Made by a program: the position numbers and the translations under genes. A model generated the notes under the pieces. It was given only the letters and a program-made list of their open reading frames with translations. It was not told the DNA's origin and searched no databases. From NCBI RefSeq assembly GCF_001570525.1, contig NZ_BBXC01000008.1:310001-374000 (forward strand): 64,000 bases of DNA, in the 5' to 3' direction. Source of the stretch: Herbidospora sakaeratensis (GTDB taxonomy: Bacteria > Actinomycetota > Actinomycetes > Streptosporangiales > Streptosporangiaceae). Positions 51,604 to 58,910 of the stretch are shown one piece after another. Numbering within the stretch: position 1 is the stretch's first letter; every line of letters begins with the position of its first letter.

Positions 51604-52572
51604 TCAGTGCTGCCGGGTGTTACCCGCGAGCGGCCACAGGCGGTCGACCTCGGCGTTGAGGGTGGCCCCGATCAGCACCGCGAGGGCGGTGATGTAGAGC
51701 CAGAGCAGCACCGCGATCGGCGCGGCCAGCGAGCCGTAGATGGACAGCGGGTCGAACCAGGCGGCCAGCACCTCGCGCAGCACGGCCGCGCAGATGATCC
51801 AGATCACCAGGGCCAGCAGCGCGCCGGGCACCTCGCGCCACCACCGGGTCCGCATCGGCACGCTCACGTGGTAGAGCAGCGTGAGCATCAGCACCGAGCC
51901 GGCCACCACCACCGGCCAGTAGAAGATCGAGATGAGCGGTTCGTAGTCGGGCAGGGCGGTGGCCAGCAGGGACGGCCCGACCACCAGGATCGGCATGACG
52001 ACCAGGCCGATCAGCAGGGCCGCGAGGTAGAGGCCGAAGCTGAAGATCCGGGTGCGGATGATGCCGCGGGTCTCGCCCATGCCGTAGGCGATGGAGATCA
52101 GGTCGACGTACACGAAGAGGGCGCGGGAGCCCGACCACAACGAGAGCAGGAAGCCGACCGAGATCAGCGAGACCTCGCCGCCGTTGAAGACGTTGTCGAT
52201 CAGCGGCTCGACCACCCGCTGGACCGCGTCGGGGGTGAACAGCAGGTCGGCGTGCTCGATCACCGACGTCTTGATGTCGGCGATCGTGTCGGGGCCGAGC
52301 AGCCCGGCGAGGTGACCGAGGACACCCAGGAGCCCGAGCACGAACGGCGGCAGCGACAGCAGGGCGAAGAACGCCGCCTCGCCCGCCAGGCCGGTGACCC
52401 GGTAGTTGACCCCGGCCATCGTCGTGGCCTTGACCAGCGCCCAGAAGCCGCTGCCGACGAAGCGCTCCATGCCCGCGCGGGCGCGCGCCATGCCGGCGCG
52501 GGACTGGTGCCCGAACCAGTGGCGGCGGGACCGGCGCCGGGGCGCGTTCGCTGAGGTCATCGGCGTTAACAT
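51604..52572 (-). CDS. YihY/UPF0761-family membrane protein
   Basis: 322 residues with about six membrane helices. The family blocks are GLAGEAAFFALLSLPPFVLGLLG, LLSLWSGSRALFVYVDLISIAYG, VPGALLALVIWIICA and YGSLAAPIAVLLWLYITALAVLIGATLNAE, the last being the classical YihY C-terminal motif. Older databases call this ribonuclease BN or BrkB, without good evidence. A basic N-terminus precedes the first helix. It is divergent from the sulfite-reductase leader; ATG at 52572 or 52560. Confidence 0.9.
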   Translation of the reverse strand: MLTPMTSANAPRRRSRRHWFGHQSRAGMARARAGMERFVGSGFWALVKATTMAGVNYRVTGLAGEAAFFALLSLPPFVLGLLGVLGHLAGLLGPDTIADIKTSVIEHADLLFTPDAVQRVVEPLIDNVFNGGEVSLISVGFLLSLWSGSRALFVYVDLISIAYGMGETRGIIRTRIFSFGLYLAALLIGLVVMPILVVGPSLLATALPDYEPLISIFYWPVVVAGSVLMLTLLYHVSVPMRTRWWREVPGALLALVIWIICAAVLREVLAAWFDPLSIYGSLAAPIAVLLWLYITALAVLIGATLNAEVDRLWPLAGNTRQH

Positions 52573-52590
52573 TACGTGTCTCGCGAAGGG

Positions 52591-52605
52591 GTCCACACTG
52601 TGGAC
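52591..52605. promoter_or_regulatory. 15-bp palindrome in the yihY / sulfite reductase divergent region
   Basis: GTCCACACTGTGGAC is a perfect inverted repeat of seven bases around one. It lies 42 bases upstream of the leader-peptide ATG, just before the -35 region, and close to the yihY start. It is a candidate operator for sulfur-responsive control of the cys operon, though no regulator gene is beside it. Confidence 0.5.
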
Positions 52606-52611
52606 GCAAAC

Positions 52612-52640
52612 TTGGACATCAAGTACCCGCAAGGTATTGT
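52612..52640 (+). promoter_or_regulatory. likely promoter of a leaderless cys-operon transcript
   Basis: TTGGAC and TATTGT are separated by exactly 17 bases, and TATTGT ends seven bases before the ATG of the leader peptide at 52648. This spacing places the transcription start at or next to the ATG, as in the common leaderless messages of actinobacteria. The leader peptide itself has no ribosome binding site, which agrees with this reading. Confidence 0.55.
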
Positions 52641-52647
52641 TACGGAC

Positions 52648-52731
52648 ATGCCAGTGGACCCGATGCTCGTCGTGCGCCGTCACGTCGACCTTCAGCGCGT
52701 CCGCAGCGCCATCTGTATCGACGCCCGTTGA
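52648..52731 (+). CDS. putative leader peptide of the sulfite reductase operon
   Basis: 27 codons reading MPVDPMLVVRRHVDLQRV and then RSAICIDAR before TGA. The RRHVDLxRVxSAxC core is that of the short 'putative leader peptide' proteins found upstream of sulfite reductase and cysteine genes in actinobacteria. One Cys codon lies near its end. 120 bases separate it from sir; they contain GCCCCTT/AAGGGC arms and a run of six T (about 52777-52782), so translation of the peptide may control read-through. Control by cysteine supply is inferred. Confidence 0.82.
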   Translation: MPVDPMLVVRRHVDLQRVRSAICIDAR

Positions 52732-52851
52732 TCGCCGCCCCTTCTTTCTGTTAAGGGCGCGTGACAGGCGTCTTTTTTCATGCCCCCGCACTCAGCGCCG
52801 AGGCGGGAGGAAAAGCCTGGACGCGCGCGACCACCACTGGAAAGGTCCCGC

Positions 52852-54534
52852 ATGAGCACCCCGGCCCGCCCGGCGAACCGCCACCACAAGCGCCCTCGCG
52901 GCGAAGGTCAGTGGGCTCTCGGCTATCGCGAGCCCCTGAACAAGAACGAGGAGAACAAGAAGAACGACGACGGGCTCAACGTCCGTCAGCGGATCATCGA
53001 CATCTACTCCAAGCGCGGCTTCGACTCGATCGACCCCGCCGACCTGCGCGGACGCATGCGCTGGTACGGCCTCTACACGCAGCGCAAGCCCGGGATCGAC
53101 GGCGGCAAGACCGCGATCCTGGAGCCCGAGGAGCTCGACGACCGCTACTTCATGCTCCGCATCCGCATCGACGGCGGCCAGCTCGACCTCAACCAGCTGC
53201 GGGTGATCGCGGGCATCTCCAACGACTTCGGCCGGGGCACCGCCGACATCACCGACCGGCAGAACGTCCAGCTGCACTGGGTCGAGATCGAGTCGGTCCC
53301 GGAGATCTGGGAGCGCCTCGAAGCGGTCGGCCTGTCCACGACCGAGGCGTGCGGCGACACCCCGCGCGTGATCCTTGGTTGCCCCCTGGCGGGCGTCGAC
53401 GCCGACGAGGTGATCGACGGGCGCGAGCAGATCCGCGAGGTGTACGACCGGTTCATCGGCGACAAGGCGTTCTCCAACCTGCCCCGCAAGTTCAAGTCGG
53501 CGATCAGCGGCTGCGGCGCCCACTGCACCGTCCACGAGATCAACGACGTGGCGTTCGTGGGCGTGGTGAACGAGGCCGGCGAGGCCGGGTTCGACGTCTG
53601 GGTGGGCGGCGGCCTGTCGACCAACCCGATGATCGGCAAGCGGCTCGGCGCGTTCGTCCGCCCCGACCAGGTGGGCGACGTCTACGGCGGCGTCATCGGC
53701 ATCTTCCGCGACTACGGCTACCGGCGGCTGCGCCACCGGGCCCGCATCAAGTTCCTGGTGAACGACTGGGGCGCCGAGAAGTTCCGGCAGATCCTCCAGG
53801 ACGAGTACCTCGGCCACGCCCTGCCCGACGGCCCCGCCCCCGAGCTGGCCGACGAGACCCGGCGCGACCACGTCGGCGTCCGCCGCCAGAAGGACGGAAA
53901 GTTCTACGTCGGCTTCGCGCCCAAGGTCGGCCGGGTCGACGGCGACACCCTGGCGAAGATCGCCGACCTGGCCGAGGCCCACGGGTCGAACCGGGTCGCG
54001 ATGACGGTCGAGCAGAAGATGGTCGTGCTCGACGTGCCGGAAGACCGGGTCGAGTCGCTGGTCGACGGGCTCGACGCGATCGGCCTGAAGGTGCGCCCCT
54101 CGACGTTCCGGCGGCAGACGATGGCCTGCACCGGCATCGAGTACTGCAAGCTCGCGATCGTCGAGACCAAGGCGACCGCGACGACGCTGATCCACGAGCT
54201 GGAGAACCGGCTGCCCGACTTCGAGCACCCGCTCACGATCAACGTGAACGGCTGCCCGAACTCCTGCGCCCGCATCCAGGTCGCCGACATCGGCCTCAAG
54301 GGCCAGCTCGTCGTCAACGAGGCGGGCGAGCAGGTCGAGGGCTTCCAGATCCACCTGGGCGGCTCCCTGGGCGCCACCCCGGGCTTCGGCCGCAAGGTCC
54401 GCGGCCTGAAGAGCACCGCCGAAGACCTGCCCGACTACGTCGAGCGGGTGGCCTCCAACTACGCCAAGCAGCGCAGCGACGACGAGTCGTTCGCGGCCTG
54501 GGTGCAGCGGGCCGACGAGGCTGATCTCAAGTGA
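52852..54534 (+). CDS. sir: ferredoxin-dependent sulfite (nitrite/sulfite) reductase
   Basis: 560 residues with two siroheme-ferredoxin-like repeats: GISNDFGRGTADITDRQNVQLHW and CGAHCTVHEINDVAFVGVV in the first half, and the 4Fe-4S/siroheme cysteines MACTGIEYC (about residues 426 and 432) and NGCPNSCAR (about 468 and 472) in the second. It reduces sulfite to sulfide with six electrons from ferredoxin. ATG at 52852 follows GGAAAGG. It is first in the sir-zinc ribbon-cysH-chelatase operon; presence of cysH favours sulfite over nitrite. Confidence 0.95.
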   Translation: MSTPARPANRHHKRPRGEGQWALGYREPLNKNEENKKNDDGLNVRQRIIDIYSKRGFDSIDPADLRGRMRWYGLYTQRKPGIDGGKTAILEPEELDDRYFMLRIRIDGGQLDLNQLRVIAGISNDFGRGTADITDRQNVQLHWVEIESVPEIWERLEAVGLSTTEACGDTPRVILGCPLAGVDADEVIDGREQIREVYDRFIGDKAFSNLPRKFKSAISGCGAHCTVHEINDVAFVGVVNEAGEAGFDVWVGGGLSTNPMIGKRLGAFVRPDQVGDVYGGVIGIFRDYGYRRLRHRARIKFLVNDWGAEKFRQILQDEYLGHALPDGPAPELADETRRDHVGVRRQKDGKFYVGFAPKVGRVDGDTLAKIADLAEAHGSNRVAMTVEQKMVVLDVPEDRVESLVDGLDAIGLKVRPSTFRRQTMACTGIEYCKLAIVETKATATTLIHELENRLPDFEHPLTINVNGCPNSCARIQVADIGLKGQLVVNEAGEQVEGFQIHLGGSLGATPGFGRKVRGLKSTAEDLPDYVERVASNYAKQRSDDESFAAWVQRADEADLK

Positions 54535-54683
54535 GCGAGCGGGCCGCTCCGTACTACTGCCCGTACTGCGGTGAAGAAGATCTCGAACCGTACGTCTCCG
54601 AAGAGGAGCCCTACGGCTGGTACTGCCGGAGCTGCGCCCGGGCCTTCCGGGTGAAGTTCCTGGGGATAGGCGTTCGATCGTGA
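54531..54683 (+). CDS. small zinc-ribbon protein within the cys operon
   Basis: A 50-residue frame, GTG in a GTGA overlap with sir and ending at 54683. It carries YYCPYCGEEDLEPYV and, 19 residues on, WYCRSCARAF, i.e. two CxxC knuckles forming a zinc ribbon, then a basic tail. No enzymatic domain. Its invariable coupling between sulfite reductase and APS reductase here suggests a helper role in the pathway, unproven. It is easily missed by gene finders because of its size. Confidence 0.8.
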   Translation: MSERAAPYYCPYCGEEDLEPYVSEEEPYGWYCRSCARAFRVKFLGIGVRS

Positions 54684-54703
54684 CCCCCCGTGAGGAGAGC
54701 GTG

Positions 54704-55432
54704 ATGACCCTGGTGGACATCGAGGTTGAGCTAGAGCGCCGGCGCGGCGTGCTCGACCTCCAGAGCATCGTCGAGTCGGCGGCCGAGTTCCTCGAGGACG
54801 CCCCCGCCCGAGAGATCATCCGCTGGGCGGCGGCGACCTTCGGCGACCGCATGTGTCTCACCTCCTCGATGTCCGACGCGCTGCTGATCGACCTGGTGAG
54901 CCGGGTCAAGCCGGGCGTCGACGTGCTGTTCATCGACACCGGCTACCACTTCGCCGAGACGATCGGCACCCGCGACGCGGTCGAGGCCGTCTACGACGTC
55001 AACCTGATCAACATCACCCCGTCGCGGACCGTCGCCGAGCAGGACCGCGACCTCGGGCCGCGCCTCCACGGCCGCAACCCCGACCTGTGCTGCTTCCTGC
55101 GCAAGGTCGAGCCGCTGAACCGGGCGCTGGAGCCCTACCTGGCGTGGATCTCCGGCATCCGCCGCGACGAGTCGCCGACCCGGACCAGCACGAAGGTCGT
55201 CGAGTGGGACGCCAAGCGCCAGATGGTCAAGGTCAACCCGATCGCGCGGTGGACCCAGGAGGACGTCGACAACTACATCGCCGACAACGGGGTCCTGATC
55301 AACCCGCTCCACTACGACAACTACCCCTCGATCGGCTGCGCCCCCTGCACCCGCAGGGTCGCCGACGGCGAAGACGCGCGGTCGGGCCGCTGGGCCGGAC
55401 TGGGCAAGATCGAGTGCGGTATCCACCTTTGA
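54704..55432 (+). CDS. cysH: assimilatory adenylyl-sulfate (APS/PAPS) reductase
   Basis: 242 residues. The iron-sulfur pattern Cys129-Cys130 (LCCFLRK) and Cys212/Cys215 (GCAPCTR) marks the APS-reductasing type that binds a 4Fe-4S cluster, and KIECGIHL supplies the catalytic Cys238. FIDTGYHFAET and WISGIRRDESPTR are substrate-binding blocks. It reduces activated sulfate to sulfite, the substrate of sir. ATG at 54704 follows GGAGAG; a GTG at 54680 in GTGA overlap with the zinc-ribbon gene is also possible. No sulfurylase or transporter is in the window. Confidence 0.94.
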   Translation: MTLVDIEVELERRRGVLDLQSIVESAAEFLEDAPAREIIRWAAATFGDRMCLTSSMSDALLIDLVSRVKPGVDVLFIDTGYHFAETIGTRDAVEAVYDVNLINITPSRTVAEQDRDLGPRLHGRNPDLCCFLRKVEPLNRALEPYLAWISGIRRDESPTRTSTKVVEWDAKRQMVKVNPIARWTQEDVDNYIADNGVLINPLHYDNYPSIGCAPCTRRVADGEDARSGRWAGLGKIECGIHL

Positions 55433-55437
55433 TCCCC

Positions 55438-56175
55438 ATGGTGGCCGTGGCGCACGGGTCCCGCGACCCGCGCGCCGCCGCCGTGGCCGAGGCCCTGCTC
55501 CACCGGGTACGCCTGGCGCGTCCCGGCCTGGACGTGCGGGTCAGCTACCTCGACCACGTGCGACCGGCGCTGACCGAGGCGCTGGCCCCGCTCGCCGAGG
55601 CGGTCGTGGTGCCGCTGCTGCTGACGGCGGCCTACCACAGCAAGGTCGACATCCCGGGCGCGCTGGCCGGGGTCGGCGCCCGGGTCGAGGTCAGCCCCAC
55701 GCTGGGCCCCGACCCGCTGCTGACGGCCGCCCTGGAACGCCGCCTGGCCGAGGCCGGGGCCGTCGTGGGCGACCCCGAGACGGCGGTCGTCCTGGTGTCG
55801 GCCGGGTCGAGCGACGCCTCGGCCAACTCGACGGTCCGCACGATCGCCCGCGAGTGGGCCCGCGCGCGGCCGTGGTGGGCGGTCACGACGGCGTTCGCCA
55901 GCGCCTCGGGCCCCCGTCCGGCGGAGGCGGTGGCGATGGTGCGCGCGGCGGGGGCGCCCCGCGTGGTGGTCGCCCCCTACCTGCTGGCGCCCGGCTTCTT
56001 CGCCGACAAGGTGGCCAGGGAGACCCTGGCGGCCGGCGCCGACCTGGTCGCCGACAGCCTCGGACCGGCGCCGGAACTGGTCCGGATCGTGCTCGACCGC
56101 TACGACGCGGCCGCGGCTCAGTCGACGTCGCAGCGGACCGGCTTGAGCGTCTCCTGCGTTCCGTCGGGGCGCTGA
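55438..56175 (+). CDS. sirohydrochlorin ferrochelatase/CbiX-like protein
   Basis: 245 residues with two CbiX halves: MVAVAHGSRDPRAAAVAEAL with the catalytic His near residue 6, VPLLLTAAYHSKVDIPGAL with the second His, and the later VVVAPYLLAPGFFADKVARE. It inserts iron into sirohydrochlorin to form siroheme, the cofactor of the sulfite reductase two genes upstream. It begins six bases after cysH. Its last 58 bases overlap the convergent anti-sigma-like gene. Confidence 0.9.
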   Translation: MVAVAHGSRDPRAAAVAEALLHRVRLARPGLDVRVSYLDHVRPALTEALAPLAEAVVVPLLLTAAYHSKVDIPGALAGVGARVEVSPTLGPDPLLTAALERRLAEAGAVVGDPETAVVLVSAGSSDASANSTVRTIAREWARARPWWAVTTAFASASGPRPAEAVAMVRAAGAPRVVVAPYLLAPGFFADKVARETLAAGADLVADSLGPAPELVRIVLDRYDAAAAQSTSQRTGLSVSCVPSGR

Positions 56176-56801
56176 AGCACGAGGGGCTGCGCGCAGTCGG
56201 CGGGCGGGCTGTAGACGCCGGGGTAGCGGTAGACGTGCACCATGACGCCCATCCGGTAGTCCTTGGCCTCCTCCGCGCGGGCCAGCAGTTCCTCCTCGGT
56301 GAGCAGGCCCCCCTCGTCGTAGGGGAAGGCGCGGACCCGCACGTCGACCATGCCGTCGTCGCCGGTGGGGCGGTCGGCGACGGCGTGGTCGTCGTAGGTC
56401 AGCGCGGTCACCGGCCCGCACGGGCCCTGGGCGACCAGCCTGCCCTCGATCCACAAGCCCGCGTGCGCGGCGAACCCGGGGCAGTTCACGTAGATCTGCA
56501 CCGGGCCCTCGCTCCCCGGGTAGAACAGTCCGTCGAGGATGCCGGGCGTGGCCACCGACCGCTCGGCCAGCATGTAGACGGTCTGCGGGGCCGGGGCCCG
56601 CTGGGCCATGGTGACGTCCGGGTCTCCGGGTCTCTCCATCGGCAGCAGCACGAACCCGGCGGCCACCACGGCGGTCGCGGCGGCGGTGGCCAGGGCGGCG
56701 CGGCCCCGCCTGATCCGCCCGGCCCGCCGGTCGATCTCCCGCAGGGAGATCCGGTGGGTGGGGGCGTTGAAGGTGTCGTCCTCGAAAAGCTCGCGGATCA
56801 T
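56118..56801 (-). CDS. single-pass membrane protein, likely partner/anti-sigma of the SigE-type sigma factor
   Basis: 227 residues. An N-terminal cytoplasmic part of about 35 residues (FEDDTFNAPTHRISLREIDRRAGRI) precedes one helix, ALATAAATAVVAAGFVLLP, and an extracytoplasmic domain with four cysteines. It overlaps the sigma gene as ATGA, the classical order of sigma factor and anti-sigma. No zinc-binding HxxxCxxC motif is present. The outer domain is not recognised. Its 3' end overlaps the chelatase gene. Confidence 0.75.
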   Translation of the reverse strand: MIRELFEDDTFNAPTHRISLREIDRRAGRIRRGRAALATAAATAVVAAGFVLLPMERPGDPDVTMAQRAPAPQTVYMLAERSVATPGILDGLFYPGSEGPVQIYVNCPGFAAHAGLWIEGRLVAQGPCGPVTALTYDDHAVADRPTGDDGMVDVRVRAFPYDEGGLLTEEELLARAEEAKDYRMGVMVHVYRYPGVYSPPADCAQPLVLQRPDGTQETLKPVRCDVD

Positions 56802-57286
56802 CGCCTGCTCCAGTCCATGGCGGGGTCGACGCGCAGTTTCGCCAGGGCGCGACTGGCCTGGCTCCGGACGGTGACCTCCGAGCAGCCGAGGATCGCGGCG
56901 ATCTCGGGGTCGGAGAGGTCCTCGAAGTAGCGCAGCACCAGCACCGCCCGCATGCCCGGCGGCAGCCCCGCCAGGGCGACCCGCAGCACGTCGCGGTCGT
57001 CGGCGGAGCGCTCGCCGTCGGGCGCCGCCGACTCGGGCAGCTCGCCCGTGGGCACCTCGCGCCGCCACATGCGGCGCCACCACGAATTGTGGGTGTTGAC
57101 GAGGATGCGGTAGACGTACGCGTCGGGGTTGTCGCCGATCCGCCGCCAGGCGAGCCACGCCTTGGCGAGCGCGGTCTGCGTCAGGTCCTCGGCTGTGGCC
57201 CAGTCGCGGCACAACAGGTAGGCGGTGCGCAGCAACCGGGACGACCGCTGCTCGACGTACCGCTCGAAGTCGGCGCGGTCGCGCAT
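56798..57286 (-). CDS. SigE-family ECF RNA polymerase sigma factor
   Basis: 162 residues. Region 2 is DFERYVEQRSSRLLRTAYLLCRDWATAEDLTQTALAKAWLAW in pieces, with the SigE-family hallmark DAYVYRILVNTHNSWWRRMWRRE; region 4 is LPPGMRAVLVLRYFEDLSDPEIAAILGCSEVTVRSQASRALAKL. This subfamily (SigE of Streptomyces type) is abundant in actinobacteria and answers envelope stress. It is coupled to the membrane protein downstream. ATG at 57286. Confidence 0.93.
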   Translation of the reverse strand: MRDRADFERYVEQRSSRLLRTAYLLCRDWATAEDLTQTALAKAWLAWRRIGDNPDAYVYRILVNTHNSWWRRMWRREVPTGELPESAAPDGERSADDRDVLRVALAGLPPGMRAVLVLRYFEDLSDPEIAAILGCSEVTVRSQASRALAKLRVDPAMDWSRR

Positions 57287-57362
57287 GTCGGGGTCCTCAC
57301 CGTCGGAGAAATCATGTCACCGACGATGACGCGGCGGCACCGGCGATCCGTTGCACCGGCCC

Positions 57363-58106
57363 TCAGCGTTCTTTGTGCCGCCGCAGGGAGTCGTTGACCA
57401 TGCGGTTGGCGTCGCGGATCGAGTCGTTCACCGCCTGGTTGACCGCCTGGTTGATCGCGCCGTGCATGGAGCCGTGGCCGAGGCCGCGGCGGTTGAGCCA
57501 CCACTCGGTCCAGGCCAGGGCGTTGCGCCGGATGGGCTGGGCGTGGGAGTCGCCGAGGATCTTGATGTCGCCCATGACGACGTAGCCGCGGATCCGGACG
57601 ATCGGGGCGTGCTGGCCGGGCGGGGCCTCGACCACCTTGACCTTCTTGTCGCCCATGATCGTCACCCCGCTGAGCTGCACGTCGACGCCGTCGGGGACGA
57701 TGATCTTGATGTCGCCCATCACGCAGGTCGCCACGATGTCGATCTCGTTGGAGCGCACCTCGGCCTCGCGCAGGTCGATGGTCACGTCGCCCATGACGGC
57801 CACCGCGCCGATCTCGTTGTCGACCCGCCACTTGCCCTTGCGCTTGGTGTCGCCCATCACGGCGACGAACCACTGGCGGGCCTTGCCCGGCGGCTTCGCG
57901 GGGGTGTACGCGGGAGCGGCCGCGCCGCCGGGGAGGTCGGCTGTCAGCTGGGCCAGCTCGCCCTGCGTCTGGGCCAGGTAGGCGGCCTCGGTGCGGTCGG
58001 TGAGTTCGGCGAGCGTCAGCCGGCCTTCGGTGGAGGCGACCCGCAGGCGCTCGACGACGGCCTCGCGCTCGCTGTCGGACGCGCGCATGCCGGCTGGTTC
58101 GGTCAT
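57363..58106 (-). CDS. DUF1707 protein with five-fold VMGD beta repeats
   Basis: 247 residues. Residues 8-60 are a DUF1707 module (RASDSEREAVVERLRVAST, GRLTLAELTDRTEAAY, GELAQLTADLPG). From about 80 to 190 the motif [VI]MGD recurs five times (AVMGDTKRK, AVMGDVTID, CVMGDIKII, TIMGDKKVK, VVMGDIKIL) at intervals of 18-27 residues, as in a right-handed beta-helix/LiaF-like domain. The tail is rich in Asn and Arg (INQAVNQAVNDSIRDANRMVND). It lies just upstream of, and in the same direction as, the SigE-type sigma gene. Envelope-stress role inferred. Confidence 0.85.
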   Translation of the reverse strand: MTEPAGMRASDSEREAVVERLRVASTEGRLTLAELTDRTEAAYLAQTQGELAQLTADLPGGAAAPAYTPAKPPGKARQWFVAVMGDTKRKGKWRVDNEIGAVAVMGDVTIDLREAEVRSNEIDIVATCVMGDIKIIVPDGVDVQLSGVTIMGDKKVKVVEAPPGQHAPIVRIRGYVVMGDIKILGDSHAQPIRRNALAWTEWWLNRRGLGHGSMHGAINQAVNQAVNDSIRDANRMVNDSLRRHKER

Positions 58107-58161
58107 GGCTACGAATCTAGCCCTCCGGGAGCTCCCGCTCGATCCTCCCTGGGGACGATTC

Positions 58162-58788
58162 CTACCTCACCCTGGCCCTCATCCTGGCCCGCACCCGCAC
58201 CGCCACGAAGACCGCCACGGCGACGGCGCACACCGCGATCACCCCGTTGGTGAGCCAGCCCGAGTAGCGCTGGACGACCTCCCAGTTCTCCCCGAGGAGG
58301 TAGCCCGCCAGCACGAAGACGGAGTTCCAGATGAGGCTGCCCAGCGCGGTGAGCAGGGTGAACACCCCGATCGGCATGCGCTCGACCCCGGCCGGGATCG
58401 AGATGAGGCTGCGGAAGACCGGGATCATCCGGCCGAAGAAGACGGTCTTGCGCCCGTGGCGGGCGAACCAGTCCTCCGACTTCTCGATGTCGGCGGCGGT
58501 GACGAACGGGACTCGGGCCAGCAGGGCGACGGTGCGGTCACGGCCGAGGAGGGCGCCCAGGCCGTACAGGACCAGAGCACCCGCGACCGAACCGGCCGTG
58601 GTCCAGGCGATGGCGGCGACCAGGCTCATGTTCCCCTGGCTGGCGGTGAACCCGGCGAGCGGCAGGATGAGCTCGCTCGGGATCGGGGGCGCCAGGTTCT
58701 CGATCGCGGTGGCCAGCCCCGCGCCGGGCGCGCCCAGGGTCTCCATCAGACCGACGACCCAACCGGCGATTCCGTCTAGTTTCTCCAT
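58162..58788 (-). CDS. DedA-family membrane protein
   Basis: 208 residues with four to five membrane helices. DedA signatures are ENLAPPIPSELILPLAGFTASQG (about residues 29-51), the re-entrant helix motif, and GRMIPVFRSLISIPAGVERMP with the conserved Arg-x3-Pro and FxGRxxP features. DedA proteins flip or recycle lipid carriers, including undecaprenyl phosphate and phosphatidylethanolamine. ATG at 58788. It is divergent from the ankyrin gene and 56 bases upstream of the DUF1707 gene on the same strand. Confidence 0.92.
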   Translation of the reverse strand: MEKLDGIAGWVVGLMETLGAPGAGLATAIENLAPPIPSELILPLAGFTASQGNMSLVAAIAWTTAGSVAGALVLYGLGALLGRDRTVALLARVPFVTAADIEKSEDWFARHGRKTVFFGRMIPVFRSLISIPAGVERMPIGVFTLLTALGSLIWNSVFVLAGYLLGENWEVVQRYSGWLTNGVIAVCAVAVAVFVAVRVRARMRARVR

Positions 58789-58910
58789 GGCGATCACGGT
58801 AGGGAGATCCTTCCGGCCGGTTGAGCCGGAAAGCCACCGTTTCGACCGGGGGACAGCCTCACCCCGCCAGCCCACAAACTGGACATATCACCATAAAGTA
58901 CCCTGGAGAG

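Noticed and set aside
51604-52572. Ribonuclease BN for the YihY protein
   Set aside because: True RNase BN/Z is a metallo-beta-lactamase; this is a polytopic membrane protein of unknown function.
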